In this document: positions 1-8,895 of the stretch, piece by piece
How the letters are laid out: the number at the start of each line of letters is the position of its first letter
How positions within the stretch are numbered: the first letter of the stretch is position 1
Origin: DASRYH01 sp035687245
GTDB taxonomy: Bacteria > Actinomycetota > Coriobacteriia > Anaerosomatales > PHET01
Direction: 5' to 3'
Assembly (NCBI GenBank): GCA_035687245.1
Contig: DASRYH010000050.1
Coordinates: forward strand, 47,442-111,441
Length of the DNA: 64,000 bases
The notes under the pieces: model-generated
Database searches by the model: none
The model's input: the letters and a program-made list of their open reading frames with translations, nothing else
What the model was told of the DNA's origin: nothing
Position numbers and translations under genes: made by a program

Positions 1-105
1 CTTGCCCGCGCCGGTCTCGCCGGTCAGCACAGTCAGCCCGCCACCAAACTCAATCCAGACGTCTTCGATGAGGGCGAGATCGCGAACGTGGAGCTCCTCG
101 AGCAT
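1..105 (-). CDS. recN: DNA repair protein RecN, N-terminal fragment (cut by window edge)
   Basis: Only the first 35 codons are inside the window. The ATG at 105 opens with MLEELHVRDLALIEDV, and GETGAGK (a Walker A P-loop) follows near residues 29-35. This is the typical start of RecN, the SMC-like ATPase of double-strand break repair. The start lies two bases beyond the nadK stop, so the two are probably co-transcribed. A tlyA-(nadK)-recN order is common in Gram-positive bacteria and supports the call. The rest of the protein lies off the left edge, so completeness cannot be judged. Confidence 0.85.
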   Translation of the reverse strand, partial: MLEELHVRDLALIEDVWIEFGGGLTVLTGETGAGK

Positions 106-107
106 CT

Positions 108-956
108 CTAGCCCCCGAAGAACTCGTCGGCGACAGTCTCGTAGAAGTCGCGACCGTGCAGCTTCACGAGCGAGAGGTCGTGGTCTCCCCGCCGCACAAC
201 CACGCGCTCGATAGTGCGGCGCGATGGGGCGAGGTCCCCGTCGACGACCACGCACGCATCGCTGCGAGCGGGATCGGAGAGCTCGATCGAGACTTCATCA
301 GTAGCACCCGTGACGAGAGGCCGCGCCTGGAGTGTGTGGGCCGCTACCGGCACCACGACCAGCCCGCCGAAGCCGGGCGCGACTATGGGGCCGCCTGCCG
401 AAAGCGCGTAGGCGGTCGAGCCGGTCGCGGTCGCGACGATCACCCCGTCGGCGCGTAGGTCGGTGATGGCGTGGTCGTCCACGGACACGCGAAGCGCGAC
501 CACGCGCGCGGAAGCGCCTCGCGAGACGACTACCTCGTTTAGAGCGCGGTAGGAGCCGTTCACTCGGCCTTCCATGTAGACGTCAGCACGCAGCGTTGCG
601 CGGCGCTCGATTCGCGCCTCTCCCGCCAGCGCGGCCTCGACCGACTGTCGCATGGTCTCGGGCTCAGCACCGGCCAGAAAGCCCAGCCTGCCGAACTTCA
701 CGCCCAGCAATGGAACCTCGACGTCTCCGAGTGCATGGAATGCTTTGAGGATCGTGCCGTCGCCGCCGAGCGCCACCGCCAGCGCAGGGGCACCGATGTC
801 GGAGGCGGGCACACCAACCGCAGGCAGTCCGCATCCTTCGGCGTCTCCTGAGGTCATCACAGGCTCAACGCCGGCGCCAGTAAGCCACGTCACCAGTTCG
901 GCGGCGGCGTCCACAGCGCGAGGGTTCGCGGTATTGGGAACGATCAGAACTCGCAC
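108..956 (-). CDS. nadK: NAD kinase
   Basis: This enzyme phosphorylates NAD+ to NADP+ with ATP or polyphosphate in the cytoplasm. The 282-residue protein has the GGDGT motif at residues 64-68, the NE pair at 140-141 and the glycine-rich TGSTAYALSAGG segment at about 178-189, the three landmarks of the family, and its length is normal. The start is GTG at 956; tlyA ends at 960, so the two genes are three bases apart. It sits between tlyA and recN, a common Gram-positive order. The TGSTAYALSAGG region carries one copy of the abundant TTCGGCA heptamer, with the Ser-Ala pair spelled TCG GCA. Confidence 0.95.
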   Translation of the reverse strand: MRVLIVPNTANPRAVDAAAELVTWLTGAGVEPVMTSGDAEGCGLPAVGVPASDIGAPALAVALGGDGTILKAFHALGDVEVPLLGVKFGRLGFLAGAEPETMRQSVEAALAGEARIERRATLRADVYMEGRVNGSYRALNEVVVSRGASARVVALRVSVDDHAITDLRADGVIVATATGSTAYALSAGGPIVAPGFGGLVVVPVAAHTLQARPLVTGATDEVSIELSDPARSDACVVVDGDLAPSRRTIERVVVRRGDHDLSLVKLHGRDFYETVADEFFGG

Positions 957-959
957 TCG

Positions 960-1754
960 CTAGCCTCCAAATGCTTCGTGGGCCTGCGACACCAGCGCAA
1001 CAGGATCGACATCGGTCTCTTCCCCGCTTCGCGCGGCCCACAGCCAGAACTCGATGTTACCGTTCGGGCCGGTGATGGGCGAGAACGTGAGTGCACGCAC
1101 CACGAGCCCCGCGTCGTGAACTGAGTCGATCGCCCTGCGCAAGACATCTTCGTGGACTGCGGCGTCTTTCACGACGCCCCGTTTTCCCACACGGCCCTTA
1201 CCCGCCTCGAACTGCGGCTTAACCAAAGCCACCATGTCACCTTCGGCGCCGAGAAGCGCCTCGAGATGTGGCATCACCGTACGAAGCGAGATGAACGACA
1301 CGTCGCAGACCAGCAGGTCGAAGGGCGCACCCAGCTCCTCGGGCGAGACGGAGCGGACGTTGGTCCTCTCAATCACGGTCACACGGTCGTCCACGCGCAA
1401 TGACCACGCAAGCTGCCCGTAGCCCACGTCGAGAGCGACCACATGAGCGGCGCCCTCCTGCAGCAGGCAGTCAGTGAAGCCGCCGGTGCTGGCACCGACG
1501 TCGATAGCTGAGCGGCCCGCGATGGGAACGGCGAACTTCGCGAGTGCGCCTGCCAGCTTGTCGCCGCCACGCGACACGTAACGAGGCCGCTCGGTTACTT
1601 CGATGATTGCGTCCTCGTCGACCGACTGCCCCGCCTTGCGGACGACCTGGCCGCCGACTCTGACCTCGCCGGCGAGCACCGCGGCTCTCGCCTGTTCGCG
1701 AGACGGGAACAGCCCGCGATCAGCGAGAAGCGCGTCGATCCGCAGTCGCGCCAT
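960..1754 (-). CDS. tlyA: TlyA family rRNA 2'-O-methyltransferase
   Basis: TlyA-type enzymes methylate ribose 2'-OH groups of 16S and 23S rRNA at the subunit interface, and some members are described as haemolysins. The product is 264 residues. An S4 RNA-binding domain occupies about residues 4-60 (MARLRIDALLADRG at the start) and an FtsJ-type SAM-binding fold follows with DVGASTGG at 85-92. A longer reading frame extends to 1835, but the ATG at 1754 begins exactly at the conserved S4 start, so I use it. The gene overlaps the dxs 3' end by 35 bp, which suggests translational coupling. Confidence 0.93.
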   Translation of the reverse strand: MARLRIDALLADRGLFPSREQARAAVLAGEVRVGGQVVRKAGQSVDEDAIIEVTERPRYVSRGGDKLAGALAKFAVPIAGRSAIDVGASTGGFTDCLLQEGAAHVVALDVGYGQLAWSLRVDDRVTVIERTNVRSVSPEELGAPFDLLVCDVSFISLRTVMPHLEALLGAEGDMVALVKPQFEAGKGRVGKRGVVKDAAVHEDVLRRAIDSVHDAGLVVRALTFSPITGPNGNIEFWLWAARSGEETDVDPVALVSQAHEAFGG

Positions 1755-3678
1755 CAGCACTCGGCTCCGTAGTGGTCTCAGTGACCTCGGGGTGTGTGGA
1801 GGCAGGAAGGTCGACCAGACGCCCGAGGACCGCACCGCGCACTCCTTCGGCGGTCAGACCGACCTCGCTTAGAAGCTCGTTCATGGCACCATGCGTCACA
1901 AAGCAGTCGGGCACAGCCAGGCGAAGTACCGGAGAGGCGATTCCCAGGTCGGAGAGCGTCTCGCAGACTGCCGCGCCGAAGCCACCGACCGCTGTGTTCT
2001 CCTCGACCGTCACAACCAGCCGGTGAGACATCGCCGCGTTCGAGATCGCCTCGACATCGATCGGCTTGACCCAGCGCATGTTCGTCACAGAGCACGAAAC
2101 GCCGTCTTCGGCGAGCATGCCGGCGGCCGCCTCCGCGACGCCCACCATTCGGCCCACGGCCAGAAGGGCCACATCGGTGCCGCGCCGCTTCACCTGCGCG
2201 CGTCCGATCTCCCATGTGGAAGGCTCGCCCATCTCGACGCCCGCACCCGCACCGCGCGGGTAGCGGATGGCAACCGGGCCGTTGATGCCGAGCGCCGTGT
2301 GAAGTGCATCGGCGAGTTCAGCTTCGTTGGAAGGCGCCATCACCATCATGTTGGGGATAGAGCGCAGGTAGGTAAGGTCGAAGACGCCGTGGTGGGTGGG
2401 CCCGTCCTCGCCCACGAGCCCGGCACGGTCGAGGCAGAAGACGACCGGCAGGTTCTGTAGCGCGATGTCCATGATCAGCTGGTCATACGCGCGCTGCAGG
2501 AACGTCGAGTAGATCGCGACGACCGGCCTTCGGCCACCCAGCGCGAGACCCGCAGCCAAGCCGACAGCGTGCTCTTCGGCGATGCCGACGTCGTAGAAGC
2601 GCTTCGGGAAGGTCGACGCGAAGCGGTCAAGCCCTGTGCCTGAGGGCATGGCCGCCGTGATAGCGACAATGCGGTCGTCCTTGCTTGCCTCCGCGACAAG
2701 CGAGCGTGAGAAGGCCTCGGTGTAGCTGATGGCGCCTGTGCTCCCATTGGCCTTGCCGGTCTCGATGGAGAACGGCCCGATACCGTGGAACGCGTCCGGC
2801 TGCTCTTCGGCGTGGCTGTAGCCTTGACCCTTGTGAGTGACCGCGTGAACGATGACAGGGCCATCTGTGAGCTTCGCGGCCTTGACCGCCTGCTCGACCA
2901 TGCCGACATCGTGCCCATCGATGGGGCCGACGTACTTGAGCCCCAGTTCTTCGAAGAGCATGCCCGGAACGACGAGCTGTTTGAAGGACTCCTTGACGGC
3001 CTCGCCGGCGTCGACCATGACCTTGCCCATCGGCAGCTGCGCGAGGCGAGACTCCACGCCATCGCGAAGCCGCTGGTAGCGCTGGTCGAGGCGCACACGT
3101 GCTAGGTAGCTCGCCAGCGCGCCGACGTTCTCCGAGATCGACATCTCGTTGTCGTTGAGCACGACGACGATGCGCGTTCCCAGGTGCCCTATATGGTTCA
3201 GCGCCTCGAACGCCATGCCGCCGGTCATCGAGCCGTCACCGATCACGACCACGATCGTCTCGTCGCCGCCGCGTGCGTCGCGTGCGAGCGCGAGACCCAG
3301 CGCGACGGAGAGCGAATCGGATGCATGGCCGGTGTCGAAGGCGTCGTAGGGCGACTCGCTGCGCTTCGGGAAGCCGCAGACGCCGCCGTACTGCCGAAGG
3401 GTGCTGAAGCGATCAAGGCGGCCCGTGATGAGCTTATGGACGTAGGACTGGTGCCCGACGTCGAAGACGATGCGGTCGGCCGGGCAGTCGAGTGCCCGGT
3501 GAATGCCGAGGGTGAGCTCGACGATACCGAGATTGGGGGCGAGGTGGCCGCCGGTCGCAGACACCGTAGAAACGAGTTCAGCGCGGATCTCAGCGGCGAG
3601 CTGGGACAACTGAGCGGTCCCCAGCGACTTCACGTCGCAGGGACTCTCTATGCCATCCAAAATGCGCTTGGTGTCCAC
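1720..3678 (-). CDS. dxs: 1-deoxy-D-xylulose-5-phosphate synthase
   Basis: This thiamine diphosphate enzyme condenses pyruvate and glyceraldehyde 3-phosphate, the first step of the MEP isoprenoid route. In 652 residues it shows GDGSMTGG at 147-154 with NDNEMS following (the ThDP/Mg site), HGVFDLTYL in the central domain and a transketolase C-terminal domain. The start is GTG at 3678, reading MDTKRILDGIESP as in the family. The last 25 or so residues form a Thr/Glu/Ala-rich tail not typical of the enzyme, and their codons overlap the start of tlyA. Upstream lies xseB across a 128 bp gap. Confidence 0.96.
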   Translation of the reverse strand: MDTKRILDGIESPCDVKSLGTAQLSQLAAEIRAELVSTVSATGGHLAPNLGIVELTLGIHRALDCPADRIVFDVGHQSYVHKLITGRLDRFSTLRQYGGVCGFPKRSESPYDAFDTGHASDSLSVALGLALARDARGGDETIVVVIGDGSMTGGMAFEALNHIGHLGTRIVVVLNDNEMSISENVGALASYLARVRLDQRYQRLRDGVESRLAQLPMGKVMVDAGEAVKESFKQLVVPGMLFEELGLKYVGPIDGHDVGMVEQAVKAAKLTDGPVIVHAVTHKGQGYSHAEEQPDAFHGIGPFSIETGKANGSTGAISYTEAFSRSLVAEASKDDRIVAITAAMPSGTGLDRFASTFPKRFYDVGIAEEHAVGLAAGLALGGRRPVVAIYSTFLQRAYDQLIMDIALQNLPVVFCLDRAGLVGEDGPTHHGVFDLTYLRSIPNMMVMAPSNEAELADALHTALGINGPVAIRYPRGAGAGVEMGEPSTWEIGRAQVKRRGTDVALLAVGRMVGVAEAAAGMLAEDGVSCSVTNMRWVKPIDVEAISNAAMSHRLVVTVEENTAVGGFGAAVCETLSDLGIASPVLRLAVPDCFVTHGAMNELLSEVGLTAEGVRGAVLGRLVDLPASTHPEVTETTTEPSADGATADRRASR

Positions 3679-3806
3679 GGACCGTCCATTGCTCGCGTCG
3701 TTGCCGGTTTCGCGCCGCGCTCATCACACCACAATAGTACGTACCAGCTGCTCAGGCACGTGTGCGAACCCGACCGTCACTGCGTCGTTGAGTTGCCGCC
3801 GAGTGT

Positions 3807-4136
3807 CTACTCTGTCGTCGACTCGTCCTGCGCGGGCACGTCCCCATCTTCGGCGACCGCTTCCGCGTCGGCTTCGGGTACTACGGCGTCTTCCGCGGAG
3901 GCTTCAGAGCCCTCCATAACCTCGATATCCTGGCCGGGCTCGGTCTGCTCACTTGCGGGCATTTCGCTGCCCCAGTCGGCGTGGTCGATGAGCTCCGTGC
4001 ACTGGTTGGCAAGACGCACACCCTCCTCGAGGAGATCGAGGCTCTTCTCAAGCGAAACGTCTTTCTTGCGCACCTGCGTCACGATGTCTTCGAGGCGGGC
4101 ACGCGTCCGGCTGAAGCTGTAGTCGTCGTCAGGCAT
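3807..4136 (-). CDS. xseB: Exodeoxyribonuclease VII small subunit
   Basis: XseB binds the XseA large subunit to make the single-strand-specific exonuclease VII. Residues 8-50 (LEDIVTQVRKKDVSLEKSL and onward) match the helical-hairpin family domain, with the typical LEEGVRLANQC near 36-46. The protein is 109 residues, longer than the usual 60-80, because residues 62-109 form a very acidic Ala/Glu/Asp tail. It overlaps nusB by 8 bp. No xseA is present in the window, although xseA normally sits beside xseB, so the large subunit must be elsewhere. Confidence 0.88.
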   Translation of the reverse strand: MPDDDYSFSRTRARLEDIVTQVRKKDVSLEKSLDLLEEGVRLANQCTELIDHADWGSEMPASEQTEPGQDIEVMEGSEASAEDAVVPEADAEAVAEDGDVPAQDESTTE

Positions 4137-4560
4137 CCGTGAGGTCCTCTCCGGGGATGCGGCGTTCGGCGATACGGCCGAGCACTCCGTTCACGAACTT
4201 GGACGAGTCTTCGCCGCCGTAGACCTTGGCCAGCTCGACCGCCTCATTAATCGCGACGCTCGGCGGAATCTCAGGCACGAAGAGCAGCTCATAGGTGGCG
4301 ATACGTAGGATGTTGCGGTCCACGAGCGGCATGCGGCCGACACTCCAGTGTTCGGAGGTCTCGCCTATGAGCTCGTCGAGCTCGGCGATACGGCTCTCGG
4401 CGCCTATCGCCAGCGAGCGAGCGTACTCGTCGGGTTCACCATCTTCGGTCGAGTAGCTGCCGATGGCGAGGATGCGACCTATCGCCTCACCGGTGACTTC
4501 GCGCTGGTAGAGCATCTGCAGCGCCTGACGGCGTGCCCTGTGGCGTTCGGGTTTCGGCAT
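4129..4560 (-). CDS. nusB: Transcription antitermination factor NusB
   Basis: NusB, with NusE (S10), binds boxA RNA and promotes processive transcription of rRNA operons. The 143-residue protein starts MPKPERHRARRQALQMLYQ, the usual basic first helix, and contains RNILRIATYELLF and SVAINEAVELAKVYGGEDS, the diagnostic C-terminal motifs. The ATG at 4560 overlaps the stop codon of the Asp23-family gene (TAATG), and the 3' end overlaps xseB by 8 bp, so all three are probably one translationally coupled unit. The neighbourhood matches the yqhY-nusB-xseB order of Bacillus. Confidence 0.94.
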   Translation of the reverse strand: MPKPERHRARRQALQMLYQREVTGEAIGRILAIGSYSTEDGEPDEYARSLAIGAESRIAELDELIGETSEHWSVGRMPLVDRNILRIATYELLFVPEIPPSVAINEAVELAKVYGGEDSSKFVNGVLGRIAERRIPGEDLTDA

Positions 4561-4907
4561 TATTCGGCGAACACGAGCCCGTCGATGAACACGTCGACGG
4601 CTGCCACCTCGACGCCCACCTGGCTTGCGAGCGCGTCGGCCACCGACGCCTGCACGGCTGCAGCAACCTCACGCAGCTTGAAGCCGTAGGTCACCTGTAC
4701 GTGGATGGTGACTGTAAGCTTCGACTCCTCATCGACGACTACGTCGATGGCGCGAGCGGTGCCCTTGCGGCTCTTGGCCACCAGACCGGCGAGACCGGGC
4801 GCGCCGACAGCGGCAACGCCTTCGACGCCCTCTGTGGCGACATTGACTATGGTATCGAGGACTCCCGGCGCGACGCCGAGCCCCTCGAGGCGAATCTCGT
4901 CAGACAT
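4560..4907 (-). CDS. Asp23/Gls24 family protein (YqhY-like)
   Basis: This is a 115-residue member of the Asp23/Gls24 (DUF322) family. It shows the compact alpha/beta pattern, with IVNVATEGVEGVAAV early, then VVVDEESKLTVTIHVQVTYG and a final VAAVDVFIDGL. YqhY proteins are nearly always encoded between accBC and nusB, and in Bacillus they have been linked to control of acetyl-CoA carboxylase; that role is family knowledge and is not shown here. The gene sits between accC and nusB and shares its stop with the nusB start. No catalytic motif is visible. Confidence 0.85.
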   Translation of the reverse strand: MSDEIRLEGLGVAPGVLDTIVNVATEGVEGVAAVGAPGLAGLVAKSRKGTARAIDVVVDEESKLTVTIHVQVTYGFKLREVAAAVQASVADALASQVGVEVAAVDVFIDGLVFAE

Positions 4908-4933
4908 ACGTGCTCCTTACAGCCCTCGCGCGC

Positions 4934-6283
4934 TTAGGCGCCGCCGAGCTCGGTTTCGACGAAGTCAGTATAGACCTCACCTCTGATGAAGGCGGGGTTA
5001 TCCACCACACGCAGGTGGAACGGGATGGTCGTCGGGATTCCCGTGACGATGAACTCGTCGAGCGCACGGCGCGCTCTCGCGATGGCTTCCTCGCGTGTCT
5101 CGCCCCACACGATGAGCTTGCCCAGCAGCGAGTCGTAGGTCGGAGGCACCGTGTAGCCGGAATAGACGTGGCTGTCGATGCGGACGCCGAAGCCTCCCGG
5201 AGGGTTGAAGACGTCGATGCGGCCGGGATGCGGCCGGAAGTTGTGCTCGGGGTCTTCGGCGTTGATGCGGAACTCGATCGCGTGGCCGCGCAGCACGAGG
5301 TCTTCCTGATTGGCGTGCTTCATCGGCAGACCCGCAGCGACGCGAATCTGCTCCTTGATGATGTCGACGCCCGAGATCTGCTCCGTGACCGGATGCTCGA
5401 CCTGGACTCGCGTGTTCATCTCCATGAAGTAGAAGCGACCGTCGGTGTCGAGCAGGAACTCGACGGTGCCGGCGCCTTCGTAGTTCACGTTGCGAACGAG
5501 GCTGATCGCAGCCGCACCCATTGCTTCGCGCGTCGCCTGGTCCAGAGCTGGCGACGGCGCTTCCTCGATCAGCTTCTGGTGACGGCGCTGGATCGAGCAG
5601 TCGCGCTCGAACAGATAGACCGCGTTGCCGTGGGAGTCGGCCATGACCTGGATCTCCACGTGCCGCGGGCGAGCCAGGTACTTCTCGAGGTAGACGGTGT
5701 CGTTGCCGAAGGCGGCCGCAGCCTCAGTGCGAGCTGCGGTGAAGTTGACTTCGAGCTCGCCAGAGTCACGGGCCACACGCATGCCCTTGCCACCGCCGCC
5801 TGCCGAAGCTTTGATGAGCACCGGAAAGCCGACCTCTTCGGCGAAGCGCAGGGCCTCGGCGGCGGTCTCGACGGGTCCGGGGCTTCCCGGGACGGTCGGC
5901 ACGCCGGCCGCCGCAGCGGTCTCGCGGGCAACAGCCTTGTCGCCCATGCGCTCGATCGCCTCAGGCGACGGGCCGATGAAGACGACACCAGAGTCGGCGC
6001 ACGCACGAGCAAACGCAGCGTTCTCGGCCATGAAGCCGTAGCCGGGGTGGATCGCCTGCGCGCCGGTGGTCAGCGCCGCCGAAATGATGTTAGGCATGTT
6101 GAGATAGGACGCGGCCGACGGCGCAGGGCCGATGCAGACGGCGATGTCGGCCATCTTCACCGGCAGCGACTCGCGGTCGGCCTCTGAGTAGACGATGACC
6201 GAGGAGATGCCCATCTCGCGGGCGGCGCGGATGACGCGCAGCGCGACTTCGCCGCGGTTGGCTACAAGGATGCGATCGAACAC
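4934..6283 (-). CDS. accC: Biotin carboxylase subunit (AccC/PycA type)
   Basis: The ATP-grasp biotin carboxylase transfers CO2 from bicarbonate to biotin on its carrier protein. The 449-residue length and layout match stand-alone AccC: N-terminal FDRILVANRGEVALRVIRAA, the glycine loop KASAGGGGKGMR near 160, and MEMNTRVQVEHPVTE near 287-301 with catalytic residues. The start is GTG at 6283, preceded by GGAG. It lies 11 bp downstream of the carboxyltransferase-carrier fusion, its likely substrate. Together they could form a two-subunit pyruvate carboxylase, or this subunit could also serve acetyl-CoA carboxylase; sequence alone does not decide. Confidence 0.93.
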   Translation of the reverse strand: MFDRILVANRGEVALRVIRAAREMGISSVIVYSEADRESLPVKMADIAVCIGPAPSAASYLNMPNIISAALTTGAQAIHPGYGFMAENAAFARACADSGVVFIGPSPEAIERMGDKAVARETAAAAGVPTVPGSPGPVETAAEALRFAEEVGFPVLIKASAGGGGKGMRVARDSGELEVNFTAARTEAAAAFGNDTVYLEKYLARPRHVEIQVMADSHGNAVYLFERDCSIQRRHQKLIEEAPSPALDQATREAMGAAAISLVRNVNYEGAGTVEFLLDTDGRFYFMEMNTRVQVEHPVTEQISGVDIIKEQIRVAAGLPMKHANQEDLVLRGHAIEFRINAEDPEHNFRPHPGRIDVFNPPGGFGVRIDSHVYSGYTVPPTYDSLLGKLIVWGETREEAIARARRALDEFIVTGIPTTIPFHLRVVDNPAFIRGEVYTDFVETELGGA

Positions 6284-6294
6284 GGTGCTCCGCC

Positions 6295-8139
6295 TTAGGC
6301 CGGCTCGTAGTAGAACAGGACGGTGCCGTACTCGACGGGGTCGCCGTTGCTCATGCAGACCTCACGGATGAATCCGCCCTCTTCGGCAGAGATCTCGTTC
6401 ATCAGCTTCATGGCCTCGAGGATGCACAGGGTCTGACCTTCGGCGATCTGGTCGCCGGCGGCAACGAATGCGGGGGCACCGGGGCTCGCAGCCTCGTAGT
6501 AGGTGCCGACCATCGGAGCCGTGACCGTCTTCCAGCTTGCGGGACGATCCCCGGCGGCCGGAGCAGCCGCAGGCGCTGCAGCAGCCGCAGCAGGCGCTGC
6601 CACCGGTGCTGCGACGGGGGCTACGGAGACGCCGGCGCTCTTACGCACGGTCACCTTGGTGTCGCCCTCTTCGATGATGACCTCAGCCAAGTCCGATGCC
6701 TCGACCATCTTGATGAGCTCGCGGATCTGGGAAACGTCCACCGACTCGTCCTCCTTGACGGTATGAATCTCTTCACTCATGAGGAATACGGCCTTCTCGG
6801 CCCCCTCGCGATGTGCGGTCAGATAGGTGCGCGCTTCGTTGGGGAAGAGCGCATACATCAGTACGTCTTCTTCGCTCTTGGCCAGGTCGCCAACTTCTGC
6901 TTCTACCTCGGCGAAGGTGGTGGTGACCAGCGAACCGGGGCGCACGTCTTCGGCAAGTGGCTTGAGATCGCCCAACACCTTGGCGACGATTTCCTTGTCC
7001 ATGGGGCCGGGTGCCTTGCCGTAAAGGCCTTGGACGTAGTCGCGCATCTCGGAGGGCACGATGTTCCAGCGCTTGCCCGTGAGCACGTTCATGACGGCCT
7101 GGGTGCCCACGATCTGCGACAGCGGCGTCACAAGCGGCGGGTAGCCGACTTCGGCACGTACGCGCGGTACTTCGGCGAGCACGTCGGGAAGCCGATCGCT
7201 CGCCTTTTGAAGCTCGAGCTGGCTGATGAAGTTGCTCATCATGCCGCCCGGTACTTGGTGGCTGAAGACCTCCATCTGCAGCAGCGTGGTGATGCCTCGC
7301 TTGAGGTGCTTGCGCTCGCGCACGCCCTCCCAGTACTCGGCGATCTCGAAGAGGAGGTCCAGGTCGAGCCCGGTGTCGTACGGACTCTCCATGAGCGCAG
7401 CGACGATCGTCTCGACGGCAGGCTGGCTGTTGCCGAAGGCGAGCGCGACCACGGCGGTATCGACGATGTCGGCACCAGCCTCGGCGGCCTTCACATAGTT
7501 CATCGGAGCCATGCCGCCGATGTAGTGGCAGTGAACGTGGATCGGCAGGCCGATCTCGTCTTTGAGAGCGCGAACCATCTTCTCCGTGCGGAATGGCGTG
7601 AGCATGCCCGCCATGTCCTTGATACAGATCGTGTCCGCGCCGATGTCCTTGAGCTGCTGCGCGTACTCGAGGTAGGCGTCCAGCGTGTGCACAGGGCTGA
7701 TCGTGTAGGAGATGGCGCCCTCGAACAGGCCACCGACCTCCTTGACCGCGCGTCCCGCGACCTCCACGTTGCGAATGTCGTTGAGCGCATCGAAGACGCG
7801 GAAGACGTCGATGCCGTTGCGCTTAGAGGCGCGCACGAAGCGTTCGACGATCTCGTCGCTGTAGTGGTGGTAGCCAACTAGGTTCTGGCCACGCAGAAGC
7901 ATCTGCAGCGGGGTCTTCGGGCAGTGCTTCTTGATGGTGCGAAGACGCTCCCACGGATTCTCGTCCATGAAGCGCAGGCACGAGTCGAACGTCGCGCCGC
8001 CCCAGACCTCGAGCGACCAGTAGCCCACCGAGTCCATCTTCGGCAGGATGGGCAGCATATCGCCGATCTCCATCCGAGTCGCCCACAGAGACTGGTGGGC
8101 GTCTCGAAGCGTTGTGTCGGTGATATGGACGGGTCGCAT
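6295..8139 (-). CDS. Pyruvate/oxaloacetate carboxyltransferase fused to an AccB-type biotin carrier
   Basis: The 614-residue protein has an N-terminal DRE-TIM carboxyltransferase domain (ITDTTLRDAHQSLWA at 6-20, HVHCHYIGG metal ligands, CIKDMAGM with the reactive lysine) as in PycB or OadA. Residues 467-506 (VDVSQIRELIKMVE and onward) look like the AccB N-terminal segment. An Ala/Pro linker fills 507-540, and the biotinyl domain at 541-614 contains an AccB-like thumb (MVGTYYEAASPGAPAF) and EAMKLM with the biotin lysine at 578. The ATG at 8139 replaces a longer start at 8187 that begins outside the conserved fold. Adjacent accC makes a two-subunit pyruvate carboxylase the best guess; decarboxylase or transcarboxylase roles remain possible. 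Confidence 0.9.
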   Translation of the reverse strand: MRPVHITDTTLRDAHQSLWATRMEIGDMLPILPKMDSVGYWSLEVWGGATFDSCLRFMDENPWERLRTIKKHCPKTPLQMLLRGQNLVGYHHYSDEIVERFVRASKRNGIDVFRVFDALNDIRNVEVAGRAVKEVGGLFEGAISYTISPVHTLDAYLEYAQQLKDIGADTICIKDMAGMLTPFRTEKMVRALKDEIGLPIHVHCHYIGGMAPMNYVKAAEAGADIVDTAVVALAFGNSQPAVETIVAALMESPYDTGLDLDLLFEIAEYWEGVRERKHLKRGITTLLQMEVFSHQVPGGMMSNFISQLELQKASDRLPDVLAEVPRVRAEVGYPPLVTPLSQIVGTQAVMNVLTGKRWNIVPSEMRDYVQGLYGKAPGPMDKEIVAKVLGDLKPLAEDVRPGSLVTTTFAEVEAEVGDLAKSEEDVLMYALFPNEARTYLTAHREGAEKAVFLMSEEIHTVKEDESVDVSQIRELIKMVEASDLAEVIIEEGDTKVTVRKSAGVSVAPVAAPVAAPAAAAAAPAAAPAAGDRPASWKTVTAPMVGTYYEAASPGAPAFVAAGDQIAEGQTLCILEAMKLMNEISAEEGGFIREVCMSNGDPVEYGTVLFYYEPA

Positions 8140-8201
8140 CGCAGACCCCCTTCGCTTGGTCGTCGGGGCGATCGCCGGACGGCGCATCGCGTAGAAGCTC
8201 C

Positions 8202-8207
8202 AGTATA
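8202..8207 (-). promoter_or_regulatory. Possible -10 element upstream of the carboxyltransferase operon
   Basis: Read on the minus strand, TATACT matches the sigma-70 -10 hexamer at five of six positions, in an A/T-rich spot (GTATATACTGG) within GC-rich surroundings. It lies about 63 bp upstream of the ATG at 8139. No convincing -35 hexamer is seen 17 bp further up, so this is a weak call. Confidence 0.35.
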
Positions 8208-8268
8208 TACGAGCCGCGACCGGCTACACACTGCCGACCGCGGCCAAGAATGCGAGAAAACGAGTGCG

Positions 8269-8829
8269 CTAGACGCGCGTGATGTAGCGTCCGTCGCGGG
8301 TGTCGATCTTGAGCTTGTCGCCGGTGTTGACGAACATCGGGACCTGCACGACAGCACCGGTCTCGAGCGTGGCCGGCTTGGTGCCGCCCTGCACGGTATC
8401 GCCCTTGAAGCCCGGATCGGTCTCGGTGACCTCGAGCTCGACGAACATCGGCGGCTCGACGCCCATGTACTCGCCGTCGGCGGTCATGATCTCAATCTCG
8501 TCGTTCTCCTTGAGCCACTTGGCCTGGTCGCCGACGAAATCGGCGCTGAGCTCGATCTGCTCGTAGCTGCCGTTGTCCATGAAGTGGAACGAGGCACCGT
8601 CGTTGTAGAGGTACTGCATCTTCTTGGTCTCGACACGCACGTCGTCGAACTTCTCGCCCGCGCGGAAGGTGTAGTCCACCACGCGCCCGCTCTCCAGCTC
8701 CTTGAGCTTGGTACGGACGAACGCGCCACCCTTACCGGGCTTGACGTGCTGGAACTCGACGATGACCCAGCGCTTGCCCTCGTGCTGGATGCACATACCG
8801 TTCTTGAACTGCGCGGTGGTGACGGACAT
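8269..8829 (-). CDS. efp: Translation elongation factor P
   Basis: EF-P binds between the P and E sites and relieves ribosome stalling at polyproline. The 186-residue length is exact for the family. An N-terminal KOW-like domain carries the exposed loop KPGKGGAF near residues 30-37, whose lysine is the usual modification site. Two OB domains follow, with GFKGDTVQGGTKPATLETG and VPMFVNTGDKLKIDTRDG as the EF-P C-terminal signature. It lies between the M24 peptidase and the carboxylase operon, a placement shared with Bacillus (yqhT-efp). No modification gene (epmA, ymfI-like) is visible in the window. Confidence 0.97.
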   Translation of the reverse strand: MSVTTAQFKNGMCIQHEGKRWVIVEFQHVKPGKGGAFVRTKLKELESGRVVDYTFRAGEKFDDVRVETKKMQYLYNDGASFHFMDNGSYEQIELSADFVGDQAKWLKENDEIEIMTADGEYMGVEPPMFVELEVTETDPGFKGDTVQGGTKPATLETGAVVQVPMFVNTGDKLKIDTRDGRYITRV

Positions 8830-8895
8830 GACTCACGTACTCCTTCATCTGCGAGCGCAATCACGCTGCTGCACAGCGGGCGCTCGTATCGGTTC

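Noticed and set aside
4910..6187. 425-residue plus-strand reading frame opposite accC
   Set aside because: Composition (Arg/Asp/Val/His-rich) is that of an antisense frame in GC-rich DNA, and accC is clearly coding on the minus strand.
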